Origin: Streptomyces gardneri
GTDB taxonomy: Bacteria; Actinomycetota; Actinomycetes; Streptomycetales; Streptomycetaceae
Length of the DNA: 64,000 nucleotides
Reading direction: 5' to 3'
Assembly: GCF_006539185.1 (NCBI RefSeq)
Contig: NZ_BJMN01000026.1
Location: 93,421 to 157,420, forward strand
The first letter of the stretch is position 1. Each line of letters begins with the position of its first letter. Position numbers and translations under genes: made by a program. Below the pieces are notes generated by a model. That model did no database searches. It was not told the origin of the DNA and worked only from the letters and a program-made list of their open reading frames with translations. Shown in pieces: positions 49,601-59,276 of this stretch.

Positions 49601-52600
49601 ACGCGGCCCAGCGCGTCGTACGCCATGGCGATCGTCCGGCCCGGCTTCCGGCCGTCCGTCATCGAGACGACCCGGTCACCCTTGTCGTACTCCATCGAGG
49701 ACGTGCCCTTGTCGGGGTCCGTCGACGTCTTCACACGCCCGCGGATGTCGTAGGTCTGCGACCACTCGTTGCCGATCTGGTCGGTGACCTTGTCCAGCCG
49801 GCCCTTGCGGTCGTAGGTGTACGCGATCTTGTCGTAGGCGCCGGTGGGACCGTCGCCCTTGAACTGGCGCAGCTCGGTCTTGCGGCCCTGGGCGTCCAGC
49901 AGCGCCATGGTCGGCGTGTCGCCCGCCGGCGGGTCGACGGCCGTCCAGTCGCCGCCGTAGGTGTTGCTCGTCCGCCAGGTCTCGACGCCCTTGCTGCGCG
50001 CGATGGTGTCGGTCGGCCGTCCGAGTCCGTCGTACTTCGTCACCGTGGAGGACGGGACGGAGTTGTCGGTCGGCGGGAACATCGTGGCGACCGGGCCGCT
50101 GGCACTGTTGTAGTAGCCGGCGTTCTCCTTCCAGACCCGGCCGAGGCTGTCGTAGAACGTGTCGGTGACGACCCTGCCGCCGTTCATGGCCGGGTTCTGG
50201 GTCTGCCGCAGGCGCAGCGCGCCGTCGTAGAAGTCGTAGGAGGTGCGGTAGGTGCCGTCCTCCAGGAGCCTCTTGTTGGTGATGACGACGGGGGCGTTCT
50301 GGCCGACGGTGTACTCGAACTCCGCGTCGGGCGTCGTGGTGAGCGCGTCGCGGTCGGGCGACCAGACCTTCTTCGTCCGGCCCAGCACGTCGTATTCCAT
50401 GACGGTCTTGCGGCCGTTGGCGTCGATCTGCCTGAGCGGCAGGCCGCGGCCCGGGTCGAGCTCGGTGGTGGCCGTGTGTCCGAGGGTGTTCGTCGTGACG
50501 ATCTTGGTCACGACCGAACCCGAAGCGGGCGTGTAGGCCGTCGTGGTGGTCTTGCCGTAGACGTCGGTCGCGGAGGTGATGCGGCCGTGGGTGTCGAAGG
50601 TGGCGGTGCCCTGGGAGGTGTACTGCGGGACGCCGTTGGTGAAGCCGGAGAGGGACTCCGTCTTCACGACGTTGCCCACGGCGTCGTATTCGACCTTGCC
50701 GTCGGCGATGACGTTCTCGGGGCCGAAGATGATGGGCGCGTTACACGCCGCGGCCACCGTCTGGACCCTGGTCTGCTGGGACTTGAACCATTTGTCGGCG
50801 TCGTCGAGGTACTCGTACCGGGTGCACGTGTCGTCACCCCCGTCGGACGTGTCGCCCTTGTACCAGGTCCAGGTGACCCGGCCCGCGTCGTCGTAGTCGT
50901 GCTCGACGGCGGTCTTCCGCTCGCCGCGGTTGCCCGACAGGATCGTGCGGGAGGACGTCGACTTCTGGCCCTGGACCCAGGACTCCAGGTCCGAGGCCCC
51001 GGTGGCCGAGCGGTCGCGGGAGGCGACCGGGCCGTGCAGGTACGGGGTGTTGATCGTCGCGGAACTCAGCGGGCCGGAGACCCCGTTGAAGTACTGCGTC
51101 TCCCTGGCCTGTCCCGCGAGCATGCGGTGGTCGGCGACCGAACTGCCGTCGGAGGCCGTGATCGAGACCGATCGGCGGCTGCCGTTCTCCATGAGGTCGC
51201 CGTCGAGGCCCCGGTAGAAGAGGGTCTCCGTGCGGGTGAGTACGTCCGGGGCGACCCCGTGGACGGCCTTCACCTTGGCGTAGCCGCGGTAGACGGACCA
51301 GGTGCGGGCGGGCTTGTTGGTCAGCTCGCTGGCGTCGTCGTAGGCCCAGGCCGGGCTGCCGATGTAGGTGTAGTTGACCTCGCGGGTCGGCGAGGTGCCG
51401 TTCTTGTCCTCCTCGCGGACCTGGTCGACGCGGTGCTTGTGGAACCAGTCCGTGGAGTACTTCTTCTTCAGACCCGTCGGGTCGGTGGGGTCGTTCGTCT
51501 CGACGACGACCGGGAAGCAGCGCAGGTCGTTGTCGTCGGGTGAGGAAGGAAGCCTGACGGAGCCCGGGACGCTGGAGCACTCGGTGGGCGCGTACGCGAC
51601 CATCGTGCGGGCGCCGGTCTCCGTGTTGATCTGCGTGACGCGCCAGCGCAGGTAGGGCGGGTTCCCGTCGTCGTTGTTGTCGACGCGGTTGGCCATCTGG
51701 GCGCCCATGAAGGTCACGGCGGGAAGACCGAGCGTCGCGCCGTTCTCGTCGGTGCGCTGGATGCTCTTGAGCCACAGGGGGTACTCGCCGTTGACGGCGC
51801 CGTCACCCGTGGACTGGAAGGAGTGGTTGAGGGTCCAGGTGTCCACCGGGGTGGGGACACCGTTCTTCAGCACCTTGGTGGTGATGCTCTTCAGGAGCTT
51901 GCGGGTGAAGAACGTGGGCGAGTACCGGTCGGTGCAGGTCTGGCCGGAGGCGCAGAGCCGGTCGGCGGGAACGTCCGGCCAGTTCTTGGCGATGTCGTTG
52001 GCCGCCGTGGAGGTGAGCTTCGCCTCGCCGCAGTCGAAGGTCGGCGAGACGATGCAGCGTTCCTTGGCGTTGTACGTCACCTCGGCGGGCGCGGCGGCGA
52101 ACAGGTCGTCGGAACGCAGGCCGTACGCGGCACGCTTCAGGTAGCCGCCGCGGTCGTAGCCGCGGGCGGTCGAGGTGCCGGTGGTGGTGACGTTGGAGCC
52201 GTAGTAGTTGCGCTCCTTGGCGTACCAGTACGTGAGGGCGTTGCCGCGCGGGTCGACGACGTAGTCGAGGTTCCAGCGGTAGGTCTGGTCACAGACCGAG
52301 GCGGCGTAGGACGTGTTGTAGCAGGGCTCGCCGTCGTGGTTGCCGTAGACCGGGACGTTGAACGCCGAGTTCGTCTCGGGGTCTCCGGTCTTCCAGTTCG
52401 GCAGGTGGTTGCGGCCGAAGTGGTACTCGACGCCCTCGCTGTTGGTGACGACCCAGTACTCGCCCTCCTTGTCGCCGTTGGTGGCGCCGGTGCGCAGGTC
52501 GACCTTGGAGCCGTCCTGGTTGGCCGGGTACCACTTCTTGTCGGCGTCGTTGAGGACGAGCGAGGTGGAGGAGCCGTTGAGGGAGAGCGTGACCATCGGA

Positions 52601-53817
52601 GGGCCGTGACAGAGGTCGCCCGTCGGGTGGGTCGTGGGGTTGTTGAACCCGCTGCCCGACTTGCGGTCCTCGGCGCAGGAGACGTAGGTGCGCTCGATGA
52701 AGCTGGAGCCGGTGTCCCAGCCGTCGCCGACCCACGAGGGCTGCTGCGAGGTGGCGACGGTACGCCCGTCGATGCTGCCCGAGTTGTAGCCGATGGAGAG
52801 GGACGGGCCGGGGCCGCCGAGCGACGCCGGGATCTCCATGGGGTACGTCCAGGAGAAGTCACCGGTGGAGCCGCCGGCCGACCAGGAGCCGGTCGGGCTG
52901 AGCGAGGTCGCGTTGAACGTGCCCTTGGCGCCGGAGGCCGAGGCCGTCGCGGCGAGGACGACCGCCCCGCTGCTCGCGGCGGCGGTGTTCGCGGAGGCCG
53001 TGCTCGGGCCGGCCTTGTCCGCGGCGGCCGTGCTCGCGCCTTCGGCGGAGCGCGCGGCGAAGGTACCGGTCAGCGTGCCGGTCTCGGTGTCGTTGACGCT
53101 CGGGAGCGGGACGGAACCCTGGCACTCGGGCTTCTCCGGCGTCGTCAGCACACAAGCGGGGCGCCGGCTGAACCGCAGCCGGGAGCCCCAGTCGCCGCCG
53201 TAGGCATGGGCGAAGGAGCTGTAGTCCAGCTCGACGGAGAGCGGGTTGGTACCCGTGCCCCCGTCGGTGCGCTGGACGGACAGGAGGACGCCTTGGACAC
53301 CGGCCTTGCGGGCCTTGTCCTGCCCGTGGAGGGAGACCTTCGCCGTGACGGCGGGGGCGTCGGCCGCCGGAGCGACGGCGCCCTTGGCCACGGCCTTGTT
53401 GCCGAGTGCGAGACGTACGGGAAGCGAGCCCGCGCGTGCGGCGGGACCGACCGGAGCGGCCTTGTCCCGGGTGGCAGCGGAGGACCGGGCGGCCTGCCCG
53501 GCCGTGGCCTTCGGCACGGTGGCCTCGGCCGTCGCCGGAGCGGGCCAGCGGACGTCCGGGGCCGCCTTGAGGGCGGCCTTGCTGCTGAGGTCCGGCGGCG
53601 TGGCCGGGGCCTTGGCGGTCGTGGGCGACGCCGGGACGTCCGTGACCTTCTGGAGCTCGGGCAGGCCCCGCGTCTCCGCGGCCTGAGCGGCCACGGGGGA
53701 CAGCGACGCCCCCGAGGCGATCACGGCAAGTGCGACCGCGGAAAGTCCGGATCGCCATGTTAGAGATCTATGTCTGGAAAGTTTTCGCGCATGCCAAAGC
53801 GGCACGTGAACCCCCAC
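46663..53817 (-). CDS. RHS polymorphic toxin with pretoxin HINT and nucleotidyltransferase-like tip
   Basis: The product is 2384 residues from GTG 53817 (GTG 53805 is the alternative; the ribosome site is weak). A Sec signal (LTWRSGLSAVALAVIASGASL) is followed by about 300 residues of Ala-rich sequence, an SpvB/TcaC-like N-terminal region, and long YD repeats (YDxxGRxxxxTDPxG). The RHS core GRFISVDP is at about 1884. A pretoxin HINT domain (about 2113-2264, NSFTPETKVLLADGTTKPI to VHNC) releases the tip. The last 120 residues contain VVGSRAKG...SDWDFIL, the GS-x(n)-DxD pattern of the polymerase-beta nucleotidyltransferase fold. It is probably exported and delivered on contact to competing bacteria. 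Immunity gene follows. Confidence 0.9.
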   Translation of the reverse strand: MGVHVPLWHARKLSRHRSLTWRSGLSAVALAVIASGASLSPVAAQAAETRGLPELQKVTDVPASPTTAKAPATPPDLSSKAALKAAPDVRWPAPATAEATVPKATAGQAARSSAATRDKAAPVGPAARAGSLPVRLALGNKAVAKGAVAPAADAPAVTAKVSLHGQDKARKAGVQGVLLSVQRTDGGTGTNPLSVELDYSSFAHAYGGDWGSRLRFSRRPACVLTTPEKPECQGSVPLPSVNDTETGTLTGTFAARSAEGASTAAADKAGPSTASANTAAASSGAVVLAATASASGAKGTFNATSLSPTGSWSAGGSTGDFSWTYPMEIPASLGGPGPSLSIGYNSGSIDGRTVATSQQPSWVGDGWDTGSSFIERTYVSCAEDRKSGSGFNNPTTHPTGDLCHGPPMVTLSLNGSSTSLVLNDADKKWYPANQDGSKVDLRTGATNGDKEGEYWVVTNSEGVEYHFGRNHLPNWKTGDPETNSAFNVPVYGNHDGEPCYNTSYAASVCDQTYRWNLDYVVDPRGNALTYWYAKERNYYGSNVTTTGTSTARGYDRGGYLKRAAYGLRSDDLFAAAPAEVTYNAKERCIVSPTFDCGEAKLTSTAANDIAKNWPDVPADRLCASGQTCTDRYSPTFFTRKLLKSITTKVLKNGVPTPVDTWTLNHSFQSTGDGAVNGEYPLWLKSIQRTDENGATLGLPAVTFMGAQMANRVDNNDDGNPPYLRWRVTQINTETGARTMVAYAPTECSSVPGSVRLPSSPDDNDLRCFPVVVETNDPTDPTGLKKKYSTDWFHKHRVDQVREEDKNGTSPTREVNYTYIGSPAWAYDDASELTNKPARTWSVYRGYAKVKAVHGVAPDVLTRTETLFYRGLDGDLMENGSRRSVSITASDGSSVADHRMLAGQARETQYFNGVSGPLSSATINTPYLHGPVASRDRSATGASDLESWVQGQKSTSSRTILSGNRGERKTAVEHDYDDAGRVTWTWYKGDTSDGGDDTCTRYEYLDDADKWFKSQQTRVQTVAAACNAPIIFGPENVIADGKVEYDAVGNVVKTESLSGFTNGVPQYTSQGTATFDTHGRITSATDVYGKTTTTAYTPASGSVVTKIVTTNTLGHTATTELDPGRGLPLRQIDANGRKTVMEYDVLGRTKKVWSPDRDALTTTPDAEFEYTVGQNAPVVITNKRLLEDGTYRTSYDFYDGALRLRQTQNPAMNGGRVVTDTFYDSLGRVWKENAGYYNSASGPVATMFPPTDNSVPSSTVTKYDGLGRPTDTIARSKGVETWRTSNTYGGDWTAVDPPAGDTPTMALLDAQGRKTELRQFKGDGPTGAYDKIAYTYDRKGRLDKVTDQIGNEWSQTYDIRGRVKTSTDPDKGTSSMEYDKGDRVVSMTDGRKPGRTIAMAYDALGRVTATHEGSLTGTKLTSQTYDTVPGALGLPASSTRHVGGNDYTQAINAYDTEYRPKSTSVTIPAEEGKLAGTYTYTNSYTARTGLPLSTTHPAVGGLPSEKVSIGYNGLDTINSMAVAGLTFVAETQYTSLGDVVRTRVDSFGRAVITSNEFDEQTRRTTRTTNHQEVGTVDTVTLNDVFTDYDAVGNVTRITDKTGDNPTAATTDVQCFAYDHLRRMTDAWTATDACALKPGASGADSAPKVGGPDAYWHSYTFDAAGNRLSETKHDPLGNTTKDVKRAYTYATGLPTKSRLSEVTTTGPQGERHELFGYDDAGNTTSRTSQGNTQNLQWDLEGHLEKVTAGTDETSYLYDAGGSRLIKREATGTTLYLPGTELKLDKDGNVAKTTRYYAHPAGPAMVKVAEGGTIKKSYLLSDRNGTSTTSVDAATKSVTRRKYTPFGEDRGTAPSMWPDDKGYLGGTKDSTGLTHLNAREYDPALGRFISVDPLMDIAESQTMNPYAYGNNSPITFSDPSGMASCDGKGGCGAPIQTEGKDSFEEALDDYEENQLQISNKADPPPTPPNTTVSEDDVKKATTLVKKSKTDIILEIALEVAKGISGFDDIQACLGGDVWACGSLALDAAMPFAGRAKRTIKALEAAWKMYNRWEDEVRWALGTLRRADDEAAAMAKYAEDYAAWKKRADSAKAAAKKADDVAADAAAKSDGGGAGSCAIRNSFTPETKVLLADGTTKPIKDLKPGDKVLSTDEKTGETAGKDVAATIVGEGEKHLVRVTVDTDGTKGKATAPITATDGHPFWVPSLGKWIDAKALKPGQWLRTSTGTHVQITAVQSWTQPASVRNLTVADFHTYYVVAGATPVLVHNCGEGARTWSEAGMSPNDAKRIQNAADKLGRPIIVVGSRAKGRRSLDNPKGFGPESDWDFILDGPSRKRHGVKNSLPRGTGAGEGSGRGRDFWQSYNPDSDVDDYAVLIDRLPHVIFNPRRR
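46666..47025 (-). other. Toxin tip of the RHS protein, nucleotidyltransferase-like
   Basis: Encodes residues 2265-2384 after VHNC. Gly2299-Ser2300 and Asp2319-x-Asp2321 are spaced about as in MNT/polymerase-beta nucleotidyltransferases, with a possible third acidic residue in the later strand DDYAVLID. Sampled GC is 53% for 46681-46740, against clearly higher values in the RHS body. Expected activity is transfer of a nucleotide to a protein or RNA target, by inference. Confidence 0.65.
47026..47481 (-). other. Pretoxin HINT domain of the RHS protein
   Basis: Encodes about residues 2113-2264. ETKVLLADGTTKPIKDLKPGDKVLS, TATDGHPFWVPSLGKWIDAKALKPGQWLRT and NLTVADFHTYYVVAGATPVLVHNC are the successive blocks of the intein-like autoprocessing fold found before polymorphic-toxin tips. 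Confidence 0.85.
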
Positions 53818-54142
53818 CCCTGAAATCGTTGATCACGCGAACGGGTGCAATTTACGTAGAGCGATGAAGGGCAACAAGGGAGGGCTCGCGGCGGGTTTCC
53901 AGGGAAATGGCGTGTCCGCGGGCAAACCAACGCAAGCCGCTGGCAAGCGCGTTGGGAATATGTCAAGTCGGCCGTATCTTTTTCGCCGCGTGTCGTCGAG
54001 GCCTGCTAGAAAGCAGCCTGAACGATTCCGTTCGAATCCCGGCGGTCACGCCCGAGGGGGATTTCTCCCCGTAAGTCAGGGGGAAGGGTACTTGGCTTCG
54101 AGTGCCGGGATTCACGATCCAGAATGGGATGGATCCCACTCC
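53818..54142. promoter_or_regulatory. 325-base divergent spacer between the RHS and FG-GAP genes
   Basis: No gene is seen. Symmetric elements: CCAACGC...GCGTTGG (53927-53955), CTGCT-AGAA-AGCAG (54003-54016) and GAACG-ATTC-CGTTC (54020-54033). Promoters for both secreted giants must lie here; I cannot place -10/-35 boxes with confidence. Confidence 0.5.
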
Positions 54143-57100
54143 ATGAGACAGTTCACGTCGAGAAAGACCGACCCAGGGGGGGTCGTGCGAAGAGGGATAT
54201 CGGCAGTCGTCGTCGCGGCGATGTCCGCAGGGCTCCTGTCCGTGGCGACCCCCGGGTACGCCACGGCCGAGGCGCCCGCGGCCGACGCTCCCGCCGCCTC
54301 GCAGGAGGAGCGGGACGACCGCCTGACGGCGCAGGCCCTCAAGGAGGCCAAGCGCACCGGCGAGCCGGTCGAGCTCGTCTCCCGGCGCACGGAGACCGAC
54401 GAGGTGTTCATCAACCCGGACGGCACCGCGCGGGTCGACCGGTCGCTCCTGCCCGTCCGCGTCCGTCAGGGCAGCAAGCTCGTCGACATCGACCCGAACC
54501 TGACGGCGGGCTCCGGCGGCCGGATCGCCCCCAAGGCCTCGAAGATGGCCGTCTCCTTCTCCGGTGGTGGCGACGACGTCTTCGCCACCATGATCCGCGA
54601 AGGCCGGACCGTCTCGCTCACCTGGCCGCACGGGAAGCTCCCGAAGCCCACGGTGAACGGCCGGACCGCCACGTACGCCAACGTGCTGCCGGGCGTCGAC
54701 CTCACCGCCACCGCGGACGACGTCTCCTTCTCGCACGCGCTCGTCGTCAAGACGCCCGCCGCGGCCAAGAACCCGGCCGTCCGCTCCGTCGAGTTCGGGC
54801 TGAAGGCACGAGGCCTCACGGTCGCGCAGGGAGCCGCCGGCGAGATCATCGCCACGACGCCGGCCCGCAACGCCCTCTTCGCGGCCCCGCAGCCGTTCAT
54901 GTGGGACTCCGCCGGCACGGACAGCTCCACGTCGGACGCACCGAAGACCGCCAAGACCGCCAAGACGGCCAAGACGGCCAAGACCGCCGAGGGCGCCGAG
55001 GGCGCCAAGGCACCGACGGCACGGTCGCTCCAGGACACCCTCGAAGGCGCCGTCGAGGGCAGCAAGCGGGCCAAGCTGGGCGTGAAGCTCGGTGCGGGCA
55101 AGCTCACGCTCACCCCGGACGCCAAGCTGCTGGACGACCCGAAGACGGTCTACCCGGTCGTCATCGACCCCGACTGGACGGACCCGGCCTTCAAGAACGC
55201 CTGGTCGGTCGCGTACAAGCACACGGCCTACTCGGGCTCCGAGAACACCGTCTACTACAACGGCGGCACCCTCTCGAAGGAGGCGCGGGTCGGTGTCGCC
55301 ATCGACCCGGACAACGCCGGCACCGTCCGCGCCAACACCTACTTCCGTATCCCCATCGCCAACCTGGCGGGGAAGACGATCATCGACTCGACGCTGCGCA
55401 TCAAGCAGACGTGGGCCGGCGCCTGGTCCTGCGACTCCGGTGACGTCCAGGTGAAGACCATCGGCGGCTCGCTGCCGGGCGGCATCACCTGGAACAACCA
55501 GCCCACGTGGGGTGCGCTCGCGGACGCCTCCGGGAAGTCCTACGGCGGCCGCAGCTGCCCGACCGACACGGCCGGACTCGTCGAGTTCGACGTCAAGGGC
55601 GCGATCACCGACGCCGTCGCCGACAAGTGGAGCAGCTGGGCCTTCGTCCTGACCGCCAAGTCGAGCGAGGTCGACACCTCGTGGCGCAAGTTCGACCCCA
55701 ATTCGGCGAGGGTCTCCACGCTCTACAACACCCTCCCCGGCAGGCCGACCCTGTCGATCGACCCGTCGGTCCCGTGCGCGGGCGGCATCATCGGCACGAC
55801 CGATGAGATCGTCCTCTCGGCCTCCAAGCTCGATGACGACGAGGACGTCGACCTCGACGTCGAGTTCAAGTACGCGCAGTCCGGCAAGCCGGCCAAGACC
55901 GTCGTCGTCGATTCCAGCAGAGGGGGGACCGCGCAGCTCCGCATCCCCGCGGGGACGGTCCTGCCGTCCGCTCTGCACTGGTACGAGGCCGTCGTCAAGG
56001 ACGGTACCGGCAACAGCCCGAGGGCGGGCCGCTGCTACTTCACGTACGACCGGACCGGGCCGAAGCAGGCCCCGAAGGTGAGCTCCGCGCAGTTCCCCGA
56101 GAACGTGGGGAAGGGCTGTGAGCCCAACGTGACAGTCCCGTGCTCGAAGCCCGCGCGCACGGTCGGGTCGTTCACGTTCTCGGCGAACCCGGCCCCTGGC
56201 GAGACCAACGACATCACCGAGTACGTCTACTGGTCCGACTACGACACCGTGGAGAGGCCGGTGAAGCCCTCGGCCACCGGTGGATCGGTGACCGTCAGCC
56301 TCAAGCCGTTGAGCGCCGGTCCTCAGTTCCTCTATGTGCGCAGCGAGGACGCGGCCAACAACCGTTCCGCCGTCAAGAAGTACCTGTTCATCCCGTCGCG
56401 CCGGGCCGAGCGGGACAAGCTGGGCGACCTGAACGGTGACGACCTGGTCGACCTCGTCACGGTCGACCCGGGGTCGGGCACCCTCTGGACGTACCCGGGC
56501 CGTGGGGACGGCACGTTCGGTGCGGGCAGTGCCGCCAAGGGCGAGACGTTCGCGGCGGGCACGGTGTCGAACGGCGGCAGCTGGGACGCCGTGGACGGCT
56601 ACGAGGACGTCGTGGCCCTTCAGCCCGCCGCCGACGCCCCCGAGACCTACGAACTGTGGGCCTACCGCGGCAACGGCGACGGCAAGTTGGACACCGACGA
56701 AAACGACCGGCAGCAACTGACGATCTCCGAGAACAACTGCCACGACCACGACCCCGAGCCCGGAGTGGTGTGCGACAACCACTGGCGCGACGGGGCCGAG
56801 ATCGTCTCCGTGCCCAGCTTCAGCGACGACGACGCTCCCCCCAGCGGTCCGGCAGGTCCGGACAACGTCCTCGACACCCACGACTACCCCGACCTGCTGG
56901 TCAAGGAGGGGCCGCACCTGTGGCTCTACCTGGGCTCCAGGACCGCTGGTCTCCTCGACAACTTCGGCGGTCCGATCGCCCTCGGCAACGCCGACTGGCA
57001 GGACATGACCGTCATGACCCCGGGCGACCTCAACAAGGACGGCCTTCCGGAGATCTGGGCGCGCGACAAGGTCAAGGGCACGATCCACGAGTACAAGAGC

Positions 57101-59206
57101 CGGCGCGTCGCGAGCGTGCCCGGGCAGGGCGGCGTCCTCGCCGACCTCACCGTGTACGGCGATCCCACGGTCCGGCAGACGTCCATCGGCTCCGGGTTCA
57201 AGGGCGCCGACATCCCGCACCTGGCCACCACCGGTGACTTCGAGGCCCCCGGCTTCCCGGGCCACGGCTTCGCCGACCTCTGGTCGCAGGACGGATCCGG
57301 CCGCACGGTCGCGTACCCCGGCCAGGCGCCCGTCAACGGCCAGTCCTTCAAGGCGGCCGGCAACATCGGCACCAGCGGCTACGACTGGGCCGACTGCAAG
57401 AGCTTCCCCGCGGCCTCGGGCGGCACCGCGACCTTCTCGCTCTGCGGTCCGATCCGCGGCAAGTACGAGGCTCTCGGCGAGGCGGCCTTCGGCAAGCCCA
57501 CCTCCGGCGTGATCAACGTCAGCGACGGCGGACGGTACGTCAACTTCTCCAAGAGCACCACGACGACCGACCGCGCCATCTCCTGGAGCAAGAACACGGG
57601 CGCCTGGGCCGTCTCCAACGGCGTCTTCACCCGGTGGGTCGCCGCCGGGCGGGAGACCGGCACCCTCGGCTACCCGACCGCGGACGAGCGGCAGACCGGG
57701 GTCCAGGGCGGCACCTTCATCACCTTCGCCAAGGCGGGCAGGCCCGGCGCCATCTACTGGCGGAGCGGCATCGGCTCCCAGATGATCACGGGCACCGTCT
57801 ACAACCAGTACGTGAAGCTCGGCGGCGTCCGGGTGTTCGGCTATCCGACCGGCGACGAGGAGGTGGCGGGGCCCACCACCACCCGCGTCCAGCATTTCCG
57901 CTCGGGCACCTCCACCACGGACAACCACTCCTTCTACTCCTACTTCAACTTCACCAAGAGGATCCAGGAGGCCTGGCCTGTCTCCGGCGCCATCCGCACC
58001 CACTGGCTGAGCAAGGGCGGTCACACCGGGACCCTCGGACTCCCGGCCTCGGCCGAGTTCGACGTCAAGGGCGGCAGGCGCACGACCTTCGCGAACGGCT
58101 ACATCCGCTGGAACCGGCAGTCGTACCACGTCGCGGAGCACGCCTTCACGGACAAGACCGCGCACCTGCGGACCGACCTGGCCGGCGACTACAACGGTGA
58201 CGGCAAGACCGACATCTTCACCGTCTACGACTACGAGAAGGGCGGGATGGGCCTGTACGTGGCCAAGGCCCACGCCAACGACGGCCACAACCCGCCGACG
58301 GAGTACTACGCCACGGACGACCCCGGCGACTGGTACTACGACAGCAGCAAGTGGGCCTCCGGCGACTTCGACGGCGACGGCCGCGACGACCTCGCGGGCT
58401 TCTACGGCTACAGCGACGGAAGCGTCAAGGCGTACTCCTTCCTGAGCCAGGCCAAGGGCGGCCCCGTCCAGCGCACCAGCATCGCCCTCCCCACCGGCCA
58501 GTGGAACTGGTCCAGGAGCACGATGCTCGCCGGCGACCTCAACGGCGACGGCCGGGACGACCTCGCCTTCCTCTACGACTACGGCGACGGCGTCCTGGGC
58601 GTCTTCAGGGCCCTGTCCCGGGCCGACGGATCCTTCGAGAACCCGGTCCTGTCGTTCAAGACCGCGGCCACGTGGTGGTACGCGGCCTCCGCCAGCTACA
58701 CGATGGGGGACACGAACGGCGACGGCCGTGACGACATCGTCGCCCTCTACGGCTACAGCACCGGCGAGGCCCGTCTCTTCACCTTCGCGGCGAAGGCCGA
58801 CGGCCACCTCGCCAACTACGTCGGTTCCTGGTCCGTGCCCGCAGGCGTCTGGGAGCGCGGCCGGGGCAAGATGACCACGGGTGACTTCGACAAGGACGGC
58901 CGAGACGATCTCGCGATCATGTACGGGCACGACGACGGGCGCACCGAGTTCAGGCTCTTCAACGCCCGTGCGGACGGCGGCTTCGCCGGGTTCGTGGTCC
59001 CGTACGCCACCGATCCCGGCGACTGGTACCTGGCGAGCACCGGGAATCTCGTCACCGGTGACATGAACAGCGACGGTCGCCCCGACATCTCCGTCTCCTA
59101 CAACTACGCCAACGGCGAGACGCGCGTGTTCACCTTCCACGGCAACGAGGCGGGGACGATCGACAAGGGGGTGCGCGGCTGGTACGCCGCCCCCGGCACC
59201 TGGTGA
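54143..59206 (+). CDS. Secreted DNRLRE/LGFP/FG-GAP repeat protein, 1687 residues
   Basis: ATG 54143 is followed by a twin-basic N-terminus and signal peptide (RRGISAVVVAAMSAGLLSVATPGYA). Domains in order: a beta-rich N-terminal part, a Lys-Thr-Ala tandem repeat (KTAKTAKTAKTA) near residue 270, a DNRLRE domain (about 350-516, NTYFRIPI...AWSC), an FG-GAP-like half (about 755-1070, GDLNGDDLVDLVTVDPGSG), LGFP repeats (about 1100-1330, LGYPTADERQTGVQGGTF) and at least five calcium-binding VCBS/FG-GAP blades (about 1345-1683, GDFDGDGRDDLAGFYGYSDG). The modules bind wall polymers and calcium. It faces the RHS gene and probably acts with it at the cell surface; that link is inference from context. 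Confidence 0.88.
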   Translation: MRQFTSRKTDPGGVVRRGISAVVVAAMSAGLLSVATPGYATAEAPAADAPAASQEERDDRLTAQALKEAKRTGEPVELVSRRTETDEVFINPDGTARVDRSLLPVRVRQGSKLVDIDPNLTAGSGGRIAPKASKMAVSFSGGGDDVFATMIREGRTVSLTWPHGKLPKPTVNGRTATYANVLPGVDLTATADDVSFSHALVVKTPAAAKNPAVRSVEFGLKARGLTVAQGAAGEIIATTPARNALFAAPQPFMWDSAGTDSSTSDAPKTAKTAKTAKTAKTAEGAEGAKAPTARSLQDTLEGAVEGSKRAKLGVKLGAGKLTLTPDAKLLDDPKTVYPVVIDPDWTDPAFKNAWSVAYKHTAYSGSENTVYYNGGTLSKEARVGVAIDPDNAGTVRANTYFRIPIANLAGKTIIDSTLRIKQTWAGAWSCDSGDVQVKTIGGSLPGGITWNNQPTWGALADASGKSYGGRSCPTDTAGLVEFDVKGAITDAVADKWSSWAFVLTAKSSEVDTSWRKFDPNSARVSTLYNTLPGRPTLSIDPSVPCAGGIIGTTDEIVLSASKLDDDEDVDLDVEFKYAQSGKPAKTVVVDSSRGGTAQLRIPAGTVLPSALHWYEAVVKDGTGNSPRAGRCYFTYDRTGPKQAPKVSSAQFPENVGKGCEPNVTVPCSKPARTVGSFTFSANPAPGETNDITEYVYWSDYDTVERPVKPSATGGSVTVSLKPLSAGPQFLYVRSEDAANNRSAVKKYLFIPSRRAERDKLGDLNGDDLVDLVTVDPGSGTLWTYPGRGDGTFGAGSAAKGETFAAGTVSNGGSWDAVDGYEDVVALQPAADAPETYELWAYRGNGDGKLDTDENDRQQLTISENNCHDHDPEPGVVCDNHWRDGAEIVSVPSFSDDDAPPSGPAGPDNVLDTHDYPDLLVKEGPHLWLYLGSRTAGLLDNFGGPIALGNADWQDMTVMTPGDLNKDGLPEIWARDKVKGTIHEYKSRRVASVPGQGGVLADLTVYGDPTVRQTSIGSGFKGADIPHLATTGDFEAPGFPGHGFADLWSQDGSGRTVAYPGQAPVNGQSFKAAGNIGTSGYDWADCKSFPAASGGTATFSLCGPIRGKYEALGEAAFGKPTSGVINVSDGGRYVNFSKSTTTTDRAISWSKNTGAWAVSNGVFTRWVAAGRETGTLGYPTADERQTGVQGGTFITFAKAGRPGAIYWRSGIGSQMITGTVYNQYVKLGGVRVFGYPTGDEEVAGPTTTRVQHFRSGTSTTDNHSFYSYFNFTKRIQEAWPVSGAIRTHWLSKGGHTGTLGLPASAEFDVKGGRRTTFANGYIRWNRQSYHVAEHAFTDKTAHLRTDLAGDYNGDGKTDIFTVYDYEKGGMGLYVAKAHANDGHNPPTEYYATDDPGDWYYDSSKWASGDFDGDGRDDLAGFYGYSDGSVKAYSFLSQAKGGPVQRTSIALPTGQWNWSRSTMLAGDLNGDGRDDLAFLYDYGDGVLGVFRALSRADGSFENPVLSFKTAATWWYAASASYTMGDTNGDGRDDIVALYGYSTGEARLFTFAAKADGHLANYVGSWSVPAGVWERGRGKMTTGDFDKDGRDDLAIMYGHDDGRTEFRLFNARADGGFAGFVVPYATDPGDWYLASTGNLVTGDMNSDGRPDISVSYNYANGETRVFTFHGNEAGTIDKGVRGWYAAPGTW

Positions 59207-59245
59207 CGCGGGGCAGCCGACGCTGAACCGCTGACCAGTACAACG

Positions 59246-59276
59246 AGGGCCGCACTCCACCCAGGGGTGCGGCCCT
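59246..59276. terminator. Hairpin terminator after the FG-GAP protein gene
   Basis: AGGGCCGCA pairs with TGCGGCCCT across 13 bases, 40 bases after the stop and followed by TCGCC. Confidence 0.7.

Noticed and set aside
47032..51543. A 1503-codon open frame antisense to the RHS gene
   Set aside because: A shadow of the high-GC RHS coding frame; no recognisable domain, while the sense frame has RHS, HINT and toxin motifs.
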